Source: Actinotignum schaalii_C (GTDB lineage: Bacteria; Actinomycetota; Actinomycetes; Actinomycetales; Actinomycetaceae). Taken from it: a stretch of DNA of 64,000 nt. The notes under the pieces are model-generated. The model saw only the letters and a list, made by a program, of their open reading frames with translations, ran no database searches and had not been told where the DNA came from. This document shows positions 44,683 to 54,100 of the stretch, one piece after another (the stretch's first letter is position 1; each line of letters opens with the position of its first letter). The DNA lies in NCBI RefSeq assembly GCF_034119425.1, contig NZ_JAWUEL010000005.1, forward strand, positions 32,133 to 96,132. Reading direction: 5' to 3'. A program made the translations under genes and the position numbers.

Positions 44683-45588
44683 TTAGAGCACACCGCGGAA
44701 AGCGGGAATACGCACCGCTTCAAAAGCCTCGGCGGCCTCCATTTTGGCTTGTTCGCCACGGAAATTAGCTTTGGCGGTGAGCACGTCGCCAGCCATATAC
44801 GGTTTGTCCATCTGGTCGGCGTGGATGGCCACCCCGGCGCTTTTCACCCCGGTGTACTCGGTGATATCCACGAAGACCTGCGGGGAAAAGTTCGCGGTAG
44901 CCGAGGGCGATTCGTAGCAGAGAATCGCCGGGTGGCGCCGCCCGGCCCTCATGGTGGCGCGGTGCACGGCGGTGTGGTCCTGGTGTTGATCGTGGGCCGA
45001 ATGCGTGAAAATAATATCCGGGTTGAGGGTTCGGATTTTTTCTTCGATGGCGCTGGTGAGAGTATTTTCGTGATCAGCTAGCTGAGTATCGGGCAGGCCG
45101 AGAGTGCGCAAGGTGGTCACCCCGAGGAAAGTACCGGCGCGCTGGGCTTCCCCGGCCCGCTCCCCGGCATTACCTCCCACCGCACCATCCGCGGCCACGA
45201 TGGCATGAATTTCATGCCCGGCATCGGCCAACCGAGCCAAGGTACCCCCGCAGGCCAATTCCAGATCATCGGGATGTGCCCCGACGGCGAGGATACGGCG
45301 CGTGGGCCCCGCCGCCCCCACCGGAATCCAACCACTCACCAAGAGAACAAACTGGGTAACCAGCGCCGCAACGGAGCCCAGGCTCACCCACCGCTCCAGG
45401 TTCCCGGGCGCATCCCCACCTAACAAGGCGATATTAGCCGGGACGAGAAGGAAGGCACTTCCCAGCGTGAAAAGCTGGAGGGGCCGGAAGGCGCGGATGC
45501 GTCGTCGTACTGAAGTTTCAAGAAGAACAACGGACAGTGCCGTCACCAAAAGGAGCACGGCAAGAAGAGCATTCATGGAGATCGTCAT
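44683..45588 (-). CDS. Membrane-anchored PIG-L family deacetylase
   Basis: Zinc-dependent N-acetylglucosaminyl deacetylase of the LmbE/MshB/BshB class. From ATG 45588 the 301-residue protein has three predicted membrane segments (about 5-23, 38-57, 68-86). The catalytic domain follows, with AVGAHPDDLELACGG near residue 104, supplying the His-Asp-Asp zinc site, and HDQHQDHTAVH, supplying the third ligand. MshB and BshB are soluble, so the membrane part is unusual and hints at a lipid-linked or membrane-handled substrate. It is first gene of the cluster, about 16 bases after the predicted transcript start. Gap to the ATP-grasp gene is 93 bases. Confidence 0.9.
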   Translation of the reverse strand: MTISMNALLAVLLLVTALSVVLLETSVRRRIRAFRPLQLFTLGSAFLLVPANIALLGGDAPGNLERWVSLGSVAALVTQFVLLVSGWIPVGAAGPTRRILAVGAHPDDLELACGGTLARLADAGHEIHAIVAADGAVGGNAGERAGEAQRAGTFLGVTTLRTLGLPDTQLADHENTLTSAIEEKIRTLNPDIIFTHSAHDQHQDHTAVHRATMRAGRRHPAILCYESPSATANFSPQVFVDITEYTGVKSAGVAIHADQMDKPYMAGDVLTAKANFRGEQAKMEAAEAFEAVRIPAFRGVL

Positions 45589-45610
45589 GGCTCCAGTGTT
45601 CCGCCCCGTG

Positions 45611-45649
45611 TTAATATCGCGGTGAGGAGGTGATGAGAACTCTCTCATC
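45611..45649 (-). promoter_or_regulatory. Promoter and palindromic operator of the PIG-L/ATP-grasp/GT2/two-component operon
   Basis: Minus strand: -35 TTCTCA (45639-45634), 17-base spacer, -10 TATTAA (45616-45611). A perfect palindrome GATGAGA-N4-TCTCATC (45632-45649) covers the -35 box, placed as an operator would be. The site also lies in the 130-base region divergent with fadD. Confidence 0.6.
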
Positions 45650-45718
45650 GCGCCTCCACCCCCGTTTCCCGCGCGTGCCGTACACTTTACTTACTCACGC
45701 GTAACCTTGAGGAGAATC

Positions 45719-47554
45719 ATGGCCGAAATCGAGCGGACTGAAGTTTTCACTCCCGGAAAGATTCATATCACCGATGAAATGACGATTCCGTGGGTTTTCC
45801 GTAATATCGCACGCGAGCAGCCCGAGCGCACCGTGGTGGCGCGCAAGGCCTCGTTGGGGCAATGGGTGCCGGTGGCGTGGCGGACTTTCGAATCCGAATA
45901 TCGTGCCCTGGCACGCGGCTTTATCGCCATGGGCGTCCAGCCCGGGGATCGTATCGCACTCATGTGCCACACTCGCTACGAATTCTGCGTGGTTGATTTC
46001 GCGCTGTGGTCCATTGGCGCGATGGCCGTCACCGTGTATGAAACTGATTCCACGGAGCAGGCTCGCTGGATTGTGGAAGATGCGCACTGCCGCTTCGCCG
46101 TCGTTGAAAACCAGCAGATGGCCGCGGTTATGGCGCCCTTCCGTTCCGATTTTGATTTCTTTAGCGATATTTTCGTTATTTCTGACGATGACTTGGCCCG
46201 GATTTCCGCGCGTGGCACCATGGATCTCGATGCTGAGATTGACCGCCGTATCGATGCGATGCATGCCGACGACGAAGCTACCGTCATCTATACCTCCGGC
46301 TCGACAGGCCGGCCTAAGGGCGTGGTTCTCAGCCACCGCAACCTGCTGCACGTAGTTATTAATGGGCCGCTGGATGATAACCTCGCCCCGATCCTCTCCG
46401 GCGAGAAGCGCACCCTCCTCTTCCTGCCCATGGCCCATGTTTTCGCACGCTTTATTAACCTGGTGGCCTTCTACGCGGGTAATACCATCGGGCACTGCCC
46501 CGATACCCATAACCTCGTTGAGGATATGAAGTCCTTCAAGCCGCATTATATTTTGGCGGTACCGCGCGTTTTCGAGAAGATCTACAACGCGGCGGATGCC
46601 CAGGCCACAGGTGTGAAGCAAAAGATTTTCCGCTATTACGCCAAGGTGGCTATCGCCTATTCGCGGGCCCTGGATAGCGCGGCCGGGCCGTCTCTGGCGC
46701 TGCGAGCTCAGCATGAAGTGGGTGAGCGCCTCGTCTACTCCAAGATTAAGGAGATTACCGGCGGGAACCTCGAGAATGTGATTTCCGGGGGTGCGCCGCT
46801 GGGCGCACGGCTGGGGCATTTCTTCCGCGGCATCGGGATTAACATTTTTGAAGGATACGGGGCAACGGAAACGTCCGCACCGACCACCGTGAACCGCTTC
46901 AACCACCAGCGGATCGGTTCGGTGGGGCCGGCGTATCCCGGCTGCCACGTCGCGATTGATACCGACGGTGAAGTGCTGGTCAAGGGCGATCATGTTTTCC
47001 ACAAGTACCTGAATAACCCGGAAGAAACCGCCAAGGCATTTACCGAGGACGGCTGGTATCGCACCGGCGATCTCGGCAAGATCGAAGATGGCTTCGTGTG
47101 GATTACCGGGCGGAAGAAGGAACTTATTGTGACCGCCGGCGGGAAGAACGTCTCCCCCGCGATCCTGGAGGATCGGCTGCGCGGCCACCCGCTTATTTCG
47201 CAGGTGGTTGTGGTGGGCGATCAGCGGCCTTTCGTGGGCGCCCTCATCACCCTGGATTCAGAGATGCTGCCCATCTGGCTGAAGAATAAGAATCTGCCGG
47301 CCATGTCCGTTTCGGAAGCCGTGCATGATCCGCAGATTATCGCCGCGGTGGACCGCGCCATTAAGCGCACCAACGAAGCGGTATCCCGCGCGGAATCTAT
47401 CCGTAAATTCGTTATTCTCCCCATTGATTTCACCCCGGAGAACGGCTACCTCACCGCTTCTCTCAAGGTGAAGCGCACCGCGGTGCTCCGTGATTTCGCC
47501 ACCGTGATCGGGCGCGATATTTACGGGGACAAGGGCGATAAGAACCGCGATTAG
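45719..47554 (+). CDS. fadD: Long-chain fatty-acid-CoA ligase (FadD/FAA1-like AMP-binding)
   Basis: Activates fatty acids to acyl-CoA through an acyl-adenylate. 611 residues from ATG 45719, with GAGGAG five bases upstream. Motifs: P-loop VIYTSGSTGRPKGVVLSH, EGYGATET, GWYRTGDLG and the hinge/linker GRKKELIVTAGGKNVSP. Such FAA1-type enzymes are usually membrane-associated. It is divergent from the deacetylase operon and convergent with the chorismate mutase gene. The preferred chain length is not visible. Confidence 0.93.
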   Translation: MAEIERTEVFTPGKIHITDEMTIPWVFRNIAREQPERTVVARKASLGQWVPVAWRTFESEYRALARGFIAMGVQPGDRIALMCHTRYEFCVVDFALWSIGAMAVTVYETDSTEQARWIVEDAHCRFAVVENQQMAAVMAPFRSDFDFFSDIFVISDDDLARISARGTMDLDAEIDRRIDAMHADDEATVIYTSGSTGRPKGVVLSHRNLLHVVINGPLDDNLAPILSGEKRTLLFLPMAHVFARFINLVAFYAGNTIGHCPDTHNLVEDMKSFKPHYILAVPRVFEKIYNAADAQATGVKQKIFRYYAKVAIAYSRALDSAAGPSLALRAQHEVGERLVYSKIKEITGGNLENVISGGAPLGARLGHFFRGIGINIFEGYGATETSAPTTVNRFNHQRIGSVGPAYPGCHVAIDTDGEVLVKGDHVFHKYLNNPEETAKAFTEDGWYRTGDLGKIEDGFVWITGRKKELIVTAGGKNVSPAILEDRLRGHPLISQVVVVGDQRPFVGALITLDSEMLPIWLKNKNLPAMSVSEAVHDPQIIAAVDRAIKRTNEAVSRAESIRKFVILPIDFTPENGYLTASLKVKRTAVLRDFATVIGRDIYGDKGDKNRD

Positions 47555-47569
47555 GTCATAGTTCAGCTA

Positions 47570-47613
47570 CGAGGCGGGGCGGGGGCTTCTTTGTCCACGC
47601 CCCGCCTCGTTTC
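47570..47613. terminator. Bidirectional terminator between fadD and chorismate mutase
   Basis: Perfect 12-bp arms CGAGGCGGGGCG (47570-47581) and CGCCCCGCCTCG (47598-47609), then TTTC on the plus strand. It sits between two convergent stops 78 bases apart. Confidence 0.75.
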
Positions 47614-47631
47614 ACCTCGCGTCGTGCGAAG

Positions 47632-48060
47632 CTAGTCCGCGCCGGCACCGCCAGCCGCGCGCTCATCACCACTGGCTTCGTGCTGATCACCGCCAGCCTC
47701 GTGCTGATCACCGCCAACCTGCGCGGCGCGGGAAACACGGGAAGCGTGGGAAATACGCTGGTGATCCGCTACAGCCCGCGAGGTGATGACATTATGCACC
47801 CGCACCGCAAATTCGGGATCTAGCCCCACCTCGCGCGCCAGTTCAGCAATTCGAGCATGCTGCACACCTTCGCGCGCCATATCGCGGGCGGGAAGCCGGT
47901 AGCGATCCTTGAGGCGCCCCACGGCGTCGGTTATCTGCTTACGTTGCCCCAACAGCTCAATTAGCTGGGAGTCCAAAACGTCCAGACGCGCCCGCAAAGC
48001 ACCAAGTTCCGCGGTGCACCGCTCTTCTTCCGCATGGCGCTGCGCCCCTTCGCTGCCCAC
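47632..48060 (-). CDS. Chorismate mutase (AroQ type) with repetitive tail
   Basis: Converts chorismate to prephenate for phenylalanine and tyrosine synthesis. Residues about 15-100 are the all-helical AroQ domain: LRARLDVLDSQLIELLGQRK with the catalytic-region Arg, DAVGRLKDRYRLPARD, and VRVHNVITSR. After it a hydrophilic tail of about 40 residues contains seven-residue repeats (GGDQHEA). The start is GTG 48060, which overlaps the clpX stop (TAGTG), so it is coupled to clpX. No second shikimate gene is nearby. Confidence 0.9.
   Translation of the reverse strand: MGSEGAQRHAEEERCTAELGALRARLDVLDSQLIELLGQRKQITDAVGRLKDRYRLPARDMAREGVQHARIAELAREVGLDPEFAVRVHNVITSRAVADHQRISHASRVSRAAQVGGDQHEAGGDQHEASGDERAAGGAGAD
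47658..47720 (-). repeat. Three tandem 21-bp units in the chorismate mutase tail
   Basis: Units at 47679-47699 and 47700-47720 differ at one base; a third, more diverged copy is at 47658-47678. Each encodes seven residues, so copy number can change in frame. Confidence 0.85.
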
Positions 48061-49319
48061 TAGGCGCTCTTCCGTTGCGCAGCGGAAACGATCTCCACAG
48101 CCGCACCGTCGGTGACCGCCGCGCGGGTAACAATCACTTCCCGGACATCCTTACGGGAAGGCACATCAAACATGGCCGGGCCGAGTACCCGCTCCATAAT
48201 GGAGCGCAGCCCGCGCGCCCCGGTGCCCCGTTCCATCGCTTCGCGCGCCATGGCGCGCAGCGCCTCATCCTGGAAGGTCAGGCGCACCCCGTCCAGCTCG
48301 AACATGCGAGTGTACTGTTTGACCAGGGCGTTGCGCGGCTCGGTAAGAATCTGCACCAGGTCGTCTTCGCCCAGCGCCTCCACCGTTGCGATAACGGGCA
48401 GGCGCCCCACCAGCTCCGGAATAAGGCCGTACTTATGGAGATCCTCCGGGGTGACCTGCGAGAGCATCGTCGAACTGGCCTCGGCGTCGTGCAATTGCGC
48501 CCCGAAACCGATACCGTGGCGCCCTACGCGGGTAGAAATAACATCCTCCAAACCCGCAAAGGCCCCGGCGCATATAAAAAGAATATTCGAGGTATTGATC
48601 TGGAGATAGTCCTGTTGGGGATGCTTACGCCCGCCCTGCGGAGGCACCGCCGCAACCGTACCCTCCACGATCTTGAGAAGCGCCTGCTGCACGCCCTCCC
48701 CCGACACATCCCGGGTAATGGAGGGATTCTCAGATTTGCGCGTGATTTTATCGATTTCGTCGATGTAAATAATGCCAGATTCGGCCTTTTTCACATCATC
48801 ACCGGCAGCCTGCACGAGCCGCAATAAAATATTCTCGACGTCTTCACCCACGTACCCGGCCTCTGTAAGAGAGGTGGCATCCGCGATCGCGAAGGGCACA
48901 TCGAGCATCCGCGCAAGCGACTGGGCGAGATACGTTTTCCCAGTACCGGTGGGGCCGAGCAGCAAAATATTAGATTTGCCGAGCTCAACAGTATCCTCAC
49001 CATCAGCGGGACGCGGCGCGGCTTTAGCGCGCAACCGCTTGTAGTGGTTGTACACGGCGACGGCGAGCGTGCGCTTCGCGGCCTCCTGCCCCACCACGTA
49101 CTCGTTTAAAAACGCGTAAATATCTGCGGGAACGGGAAGCTCATTCGGGGAAAAACCATCGTTTTCCTTCCCGAATTCCTCGGCGATAATCTCATTGCAC
49201 AGCTCGATGCATTCATTGCAAATGTAGACACCCGAGCCGGTGATAAGTTTCTTCACCTGGCGTTGGGTTTTCTGGCAGAACGAACACTTGAGAGCTTCTG
49301 CTGCATCGACGGTCGCCAT
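48060..49319 (-). CDS. clpX: ClpX, ATP-binding unfoldase subunit of Clp protease
   Basis: AAA+ hexamer that recognises, unfolds and feeds proteins to ClpP. From ATG 49319 (GGAGG seven bases upstream) 419 residues. An N-terminal C4 zinc-binding domain has CSFCQKTQRQVKK and YICNECIELC. Walker A is GPTGTGKTYLAQSL, Walker B IIYIDEIDKITRK, and RHGIGFGAQ precedes the IGF-like ClpP-binding region. The open frame beyond 49319 to 49463 is not ClpX-like. It follows clpP2 and clpP1 on the same strand with a 237-base gap. Confidence 0.97.
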   Translation of the reverse strand: MATVDAAEALKCSFCQKTQRQVKKLITGSGVYICNECIELCNEIIAEEFGKENDGFSPNELPVPADIYAFLNEYVVGQEAAKRTLAVAVYNHYKRLRAKAAPRPADGEDTVELGKSNILLLGPTGTGKTYLAQSLARMLDVPFAIADATSLTEAGYVGEDVENILLRLVQAAGDDVKKAESGIIYIDEIDKITRKSENPSITRDVSGEGVQQALLKIVEGTVAAVPPQGGRKHPQQDYLQINTSNILFICAGAFAGLEDVISTRVGRHGIGFGAQLHDAEASSTMLSQVTPEDLHKYGLIPELVGRLPVIATVEALGEDDLVQILTEPRNALVKQYTRMFELDGVRLTFQDEALRAMAREAMERGTGARGLRSIMERVLGPAMFDVPSRKDVREVIVTRAAVTDGAAVEIVSAAQRKSA

Positions 49320-49556
49320 GTTCCTCCTTGCCTCGCGGCCGCGCCGTACGCGCGTCTTCCCTATTCCACCGCATCTGCGCTCAAAGGTCACGTTCCCACG
49401 CGGGGCGCGCACGGTGAGTGAGATGTACGACGGCGCAGCTCCCGCGCCGCACCCGCCGCCCATGCAGGTGGGCGGGCAGGAGCACCTGGCCCCTACCCGC
49501 CCATGATACGCGCTCCCGCCCCAGCTATAGCCCGGAGCGTATACGCGCGATTCCTT

Positions 49557-50276
49557 TTAACCGTTGGTTACGGTATCCGCATTTTTACGCGATTCGAGCA
49601 CATTGTCCACCAGGCCGTAGTCCTTGGCCTGCTGGGCGGTGAGGATCTTATCGCGCTGGATATCTGCCCGTACCTCATCGGGAGACTTCCCGCTGTGGTG
49701 GGCCAGGGTGTTGACCAGCCATTCCGTCATGCGGTCAAGTTCATCGGCCACGATAGAAATATCGGTGGCCTGCCCCTGCATCCCCTCCATTGCGGGCTGG
49801 TGGATGAGCACCCGCGCATTGGGGAGCGCCAGGCGCCGGCCCGGAGAGCCGGCCGCCAGCAACACCGCCGCCGCGGAGGCAGCCTGGCCCAGGCACACGG
49901 TCTGGATCTGCGGCTTGATGTACTGCATGGTGTCGTAAATAGCCGTGAGCGCGGTGAAGGAACCACCCGGGGAGTTGATGTACATGGTCACCGGGGAGTT
50001 CGGGTCCATCGATTCGAGGACGAGCAGCTGGGCCATCACATCATCCGCGGAAGCATCATCCACCTGCACCCCGAGGAAAATAATGCGATCCTCGAAAAGT
50101 TTGGTGTAGGGGTTGGAACGCTTGTATCCGTAGGGGGTGCGCTCTTCGAAATCGGGAAGGACGTAGCGGTTGGAGGGCATCGGGCCCGCGCTACCGTGGC
50201 CGAAGCCAGCGGTGGGAACGCGACCGGCGGCCATCATGGCGGGCAGATTACCCGCGGCTCGGAAATTCATCGTCAT
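49557..50276 (-). CDS. clpP2: ATP-dependent Clp protease proteolytic subunit, second copy
   Basis: Serine protease barrel subunit. 239 residues with catalytic Ser in CLGQAASAAAVLLAAG, His in VLIHQPAME and Asp in the IQRDKILTAQQAKDYG region. INSPGGSFTALTAIYDTM is the substrate-binding strand. In actinobacteria ClpP1 and ClpP2 form one mixed complex. The N-terminus carries about 40 extra Gly/Ala/Pro residues (a possible propeptide). It overlaps clpP1 by four bases. Confidence 0.95.
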   Translation of the reverse strand: MTMNFRAAGNLPAMMAAGRVPTAGFGHGSAGPMPSNRYVLPDFEERTPYGYKRSNPYTKLFEDRIIFLGVQVDDASADDVMAQLLVLESMDPNSPVTMYINSPGGSFTALTAIYDTMQYIKPQIQTVCLGQAASAAAVLLAAGSPGRRLALPNARVLIHQPAMEGMQGQATDISIVADELDRMTEWLVNTLAHHSGKSPDEVRADIQRDKILTAQQAKDYGLVDNVLESRKNADTVTNG

Positions 50277-50938
50277 GAGAGCTCCTCCCCCGCGTGGCTG
50301 GCTTCGAGTGCGCCGTCGTTACTATCGTTATTCGGCTTCTTGAGCATGACCTGCGAGTTGGAAATAATGTGGTCCACGAAGCCGTATTCCAGTGCTTCCT
50401 GCGCGGTGAACCAGTGGTCACGTTCGGAATCTTCCAGGATCTGCTCCAGTGACTTGCCGGTGTGCTTCGCGTTGAGCCCGGCTAGTTCTTCCTTCATCTG
50501 CAAGATGAGGTTGGCATTGATACGGATATCAGCTGCCACCCCGCCGGCGCCGCCCGACGGCTGATGCATGAGAACGCGAGTATGCGGAGTGATATAACGC
50601 TTACCCTTGGTACCGGCTGAAAGCAGGAATTGGCCCATCGAGGCCGCCATGCCCATAGCCACGGTGACAACATCCGGTTGAACATACTGCATGGTGTCAA
50701 AAATGGCCATACCCGCGGTGACCGAGCCACCCGGAGAATTAATGTATAGGTAAATATCGCTCTCCGGATCCTCCGCGGCAAGGAGCATCATCTGGGCGCA
50801 AATCTGATTCGCATTATCATCGCGAACCTCCGAGCCGAGCCAAATGATGCGTTCCTTGAGGAGGCGCTGGTAAACAGCATCGCCGAATGCTGAAGGCTGG
50901 TTATTATCCCGGCCTTCCATGCGAGGTGATGTGGTCAC
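50273..50938 (-). CDS. clpP1: ATP-dependent Clp protease proteolytic subunit, first copy
   Basis: Partner of the second ClpP. 221 residues with catalytic Ser in GMAASMGQFLLSAGT, His in VLMHQPSGG and Asp in ERDHWFTAQEALEYG. INSPGGSVTAGMAIFDTM is nearly identical to the second copy. It is the first gene of the clpP1-clpP2 pair, with clpX further downstream. A 30-residue C-terminal tail is rich in Asn, Glu and Ala. Confidence 0.96.
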   Translation of the reverse strand: MTTSPRMEGRDNNQPSAFGDAVYQRLLKERIIWLGSEVRDDNANQICAQMMLLAAEDPESDIYLYINSPGGSVTAGMAIFDTMQYVQPDVVTVAMGMAASMGQFLLSAGTKGKRYITPHTRVLMHQPSGGAGGVAADIRINANLILQMKEELAGLNAKHTGKSLEQILEDSERDHWFTAQEALEYGFVDHIISNSQVMLKKPNNDSNDGALEASHAGEELS

Positions 50939-51076
50939 GGTTTTCCTTCCTCGGAACCCCCACGCGGAGATTCCATACTCGTATGCGACTTTAACGCCCG
51001 CGGGCCGCCGCGATCATCCTGGCTCGAGACTTTTTCGCTGATGGCGCATGGTTGGCGCCGTCACGGTGCCGCAGCC

Positions 51077-51124
51077 AAGAAAAGAGCGGGAGGGCAGCGA
51101 GGTGATTCTCGCTGCCCTCCCGCT
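51077..51124 (-). terminator. Intrinsic terminator of the large phosphatase gene
   Basis: Perfect 17-bp arms AGCGGGAGGGCAGCGAG (51085-51101) and complement (51108-51124), loop of 6 bases, then CTTTTCTT on the minus strand, 39 bases past the stop. The strongest terminator in the window. Confidence 0.9.
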
Positions 51125-51162
51125 GGAGAGGTGGCTAGTTACTAGCCGCTGGTAGTGACCTG

Positions 51163-54100
51163 TTAGCGGTTGACGGCCGGGCGATCAGCACCCGCGCCGT
51201 TCCAGTCACCGGCGAGGAACACATCACCGGCGCGGCCGAAGCCGAAGCTTGCCACCGCGACGCCCTCGCCCACGTTGTCACGCAGGTGCCAGACGTTACC
51301 GCGGACCACACCGATGCCGTCCACGCCGTCCCCGTTCCAGTCACCGGCGAGGAACACATCACCGGGGCGCCCGTAGGAGGAGGTGGACTTTGCCTGGGTA
51401 TCAGCGAAAGCCCCCTGAGCGAAGACGGTGTTGCCACGGCGCACCGCGAGTTCGTCGCGCCCGTTGCCATCCCAATCGCCGGCCACGATCTGGTCACCGT
51501 GCCGCCCGAAGGAGACCGTGGACGTGTGGTTACCACCCGTCAGGTCGTCGCGCACGTATACCGTATTGCCGCGCCGTACTCCGATGGTGTCCTTACCGTC
51601 CCCGTTCCAGTCGCCAATGATGATCTCGTCATCGGCCCGGCCGAAGGAGAATTGCATCTGGGCATTGCCGGTGGCGGCGTTGGTGAGCAGGAAGGTGTTG
51701 CCACGGCGCACCCCGGGGGTGTCCACGCCGTCGCCGTCCCAGTCACCCACGAAGATGGTTTCGCCGGCGCGACCGTAGCTGGTGACACGGTCGGCGTTAC
51801 CACCAGCCAGCGCGGTGGAGCTGAAGAGCAGATTGCCCTGCGGTGCCGCAGGCTTGCTCGGCTTATCGCTCGGCTCGGTACCCGGCTTGCTGGGTTCCGT
51901 GCTGGGTTCGGTGCTCGGTTCCGTGCCCGGTTCGGTCGGCTCGGTACCCGGCTCGGTCGGCTCAACGCTCGGCTCCGTTCCCGGTTCTTCACCGCCGGGC
52001 TGCTCGCCGCCCGGGGTTTCCCCGGCGCGCGCGGTCAGCCACTTGCTCGAATCAAGCGGTTCACCCACGAGGCGAACTTCACCGATACAACCCTGGAATC
52101 CAGATTCACGCACCCCGGCATAGGAGCCCGCGCCGAGAACCCACGGCAGGCCCTGGGTGCCCACGCCCACGGTGCCCGGCGAATTACGCAGCACCGGTAC
52201 CCCATCCACGTACATCGTGGTCATCTTGGTTTCCGGATCGTTGACCACCGCGAGGTGGAGCCACTGATCGCGCGAGACGATCTCACCCGACCACGCCGAA
52301 GATTCGGCCGGGGTGGGCTTCTGGGAGTCCACAAAGGAGAACTGAATTTCCGCCAGGTTGGACATTGCCCACGCGAAGGGCGGTTCTTCACCCTCGGTGT
52401 TGTTGTAGCCGGCGATGTTCTGGCGCTGCCCGTCGCGGGAGAGCCAGGCCATCCAGGCATTGTTCTTGTTATCGAACTTCGGGGAGATCTTGATGAAGGT
52501 CTCGAAGGTGAAACCATTCTCGAAGGTCTCGTTATTGACGGCGGCATCAGCGGCGGTCACGAAGTTATTCCACCGCGCGTTATCGCGTCCACCATTGGCG
52601 AAGCACACCGCGCCGGCATTGGCCGAGAGCGGGTGGTGGTCACGGGTCCATACGACGTCGCCTTCTTCCGCCCCCTTGGAACCGGGCTGGTCCAGCGGGG
52701 CCCGGGTGAAGTTATCCCCACCCACGGCATCCACGATGGCTTCACCCACGGCAACCGGGGTGCCCTCGGCCTTGTCCACCGGCATCTTCCAGTGGGCCAC
52801 GGTGCTCTCCACCTGCGGGTAGTCCTCCGCGCTGGTCGGGGCGGTGGGGGTAACCTGGGTCGGCGCATCGTAGGTGGCAAGCCACTCGCGCAGCTGCGGC
52901 GTCGTCAAAGAAGCCTTCGTATCAGCGATAACGAGGTTCGGGAAACGTTCCGCGAAGTTGAAGTCGAGCTCGAAGGTCTGGCCCGCTCCGGTGAGGATCG
53001 CCTGGTCGTCGGGAACAAGGGTGTCCTTGGCCTTCGTCATCACCCACGGGGAGAAGGAGGTCTGGTAAATCTTGTTACCCGGCAGGTCGAATTCAACCAT
53101 GCCCATGTAGCCGTTTCCACCCATGTAGGCCATCTGGTAGTCCATGAGGACCTGGTAAACGGGATGACCGGCATCGTTCGTGCGCGTCCAGGTGGTCGCG
53201 CCGTGATGGTGGCCGTTGAAGGTAAGGAACACCTGGTCGTGGTTGCGGATGACCTTGTTCCATACCTTTTCACCGAACTCGGTGGCCAGCGGCGTCACGC
53301 CGTCGCCCTCCACGTTAATGAGCTGGTGGGAATTGACGATCGTGGGGGTATTCGGATGCTTATCGAGCACATCGGAGGCCCACTGCAGGGCGTCATCCTG
53401 GGCCTGCCAGGACAGGTTCATGACCAGGAAATCTTGGCCGTTGACCTTGAGAATATGGTATTCGTGCGCGCCGGAAGGATCTCGCTCCACGAAGGTCACA
53501 TTCTTGGCGGCACGCTCGGCACCGAACCATTCCTTGTAGGTGCCGTAGCCGACCGGGTCGGTATCCGACGCATCGGCCCCGACGTCGTGATTACCGGCAA
53601 GAATCGAGTACGGGTGCCCCGCATCTTCGAGAATCTTCATCGCCTTATCGGCAATTTCCCACTGCTGGGGACGGTTGTACTGGTCGACGATATCACCCAG
53701 GTGCATGGACATCTTAATGCCGTACTTCTCAGCGTTTTCCGCGATCCAGGAGGTCTGGGAGGAGAAGGGTTCGCTGCCGTACATGGCACCGAATTGGTTA
53801 CCGGTTTCCGCCGTGGCGTAACGCGAGTAGAACTGGGTGTCCGGGATAACGCCGAGGGAGAAGTTGGACAGCGGGGTCTTCTCTTCGTCCTGGCCGGTGC
53901 CTTCCTGCGGGGTGCCCGCCAGCGGGTTACCTTCCGCATCCAGGTACACGGTGAACTGCCCGGAGAGCAGCTCGCGGCGCTCTACCTTTTCCACCTCGTA
54001 GTTATCGTCGAGGATCGGGAAGAGCGAGATGGGGGTCATGACCATTTCGGCGGCCGGTTTCACCCCGGAATCGAGGGCCGGGCCGGCGTAGGGCTGAATC

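Noticed and set aside
45695..47188. A 497-codon minus-strand frame opposite fadD
   Set aside because: Antisense shadow of a well-supported acyl-CoA ligase; no motif.
49320..49556. A gene in the 237-base gap between clpP2 and clpX
   Set aside because: Open frames there are shadows with no start signal; a short GC hairpin (GCCCGCCCA/TGGGCGG) is present but nothing else is convincing.
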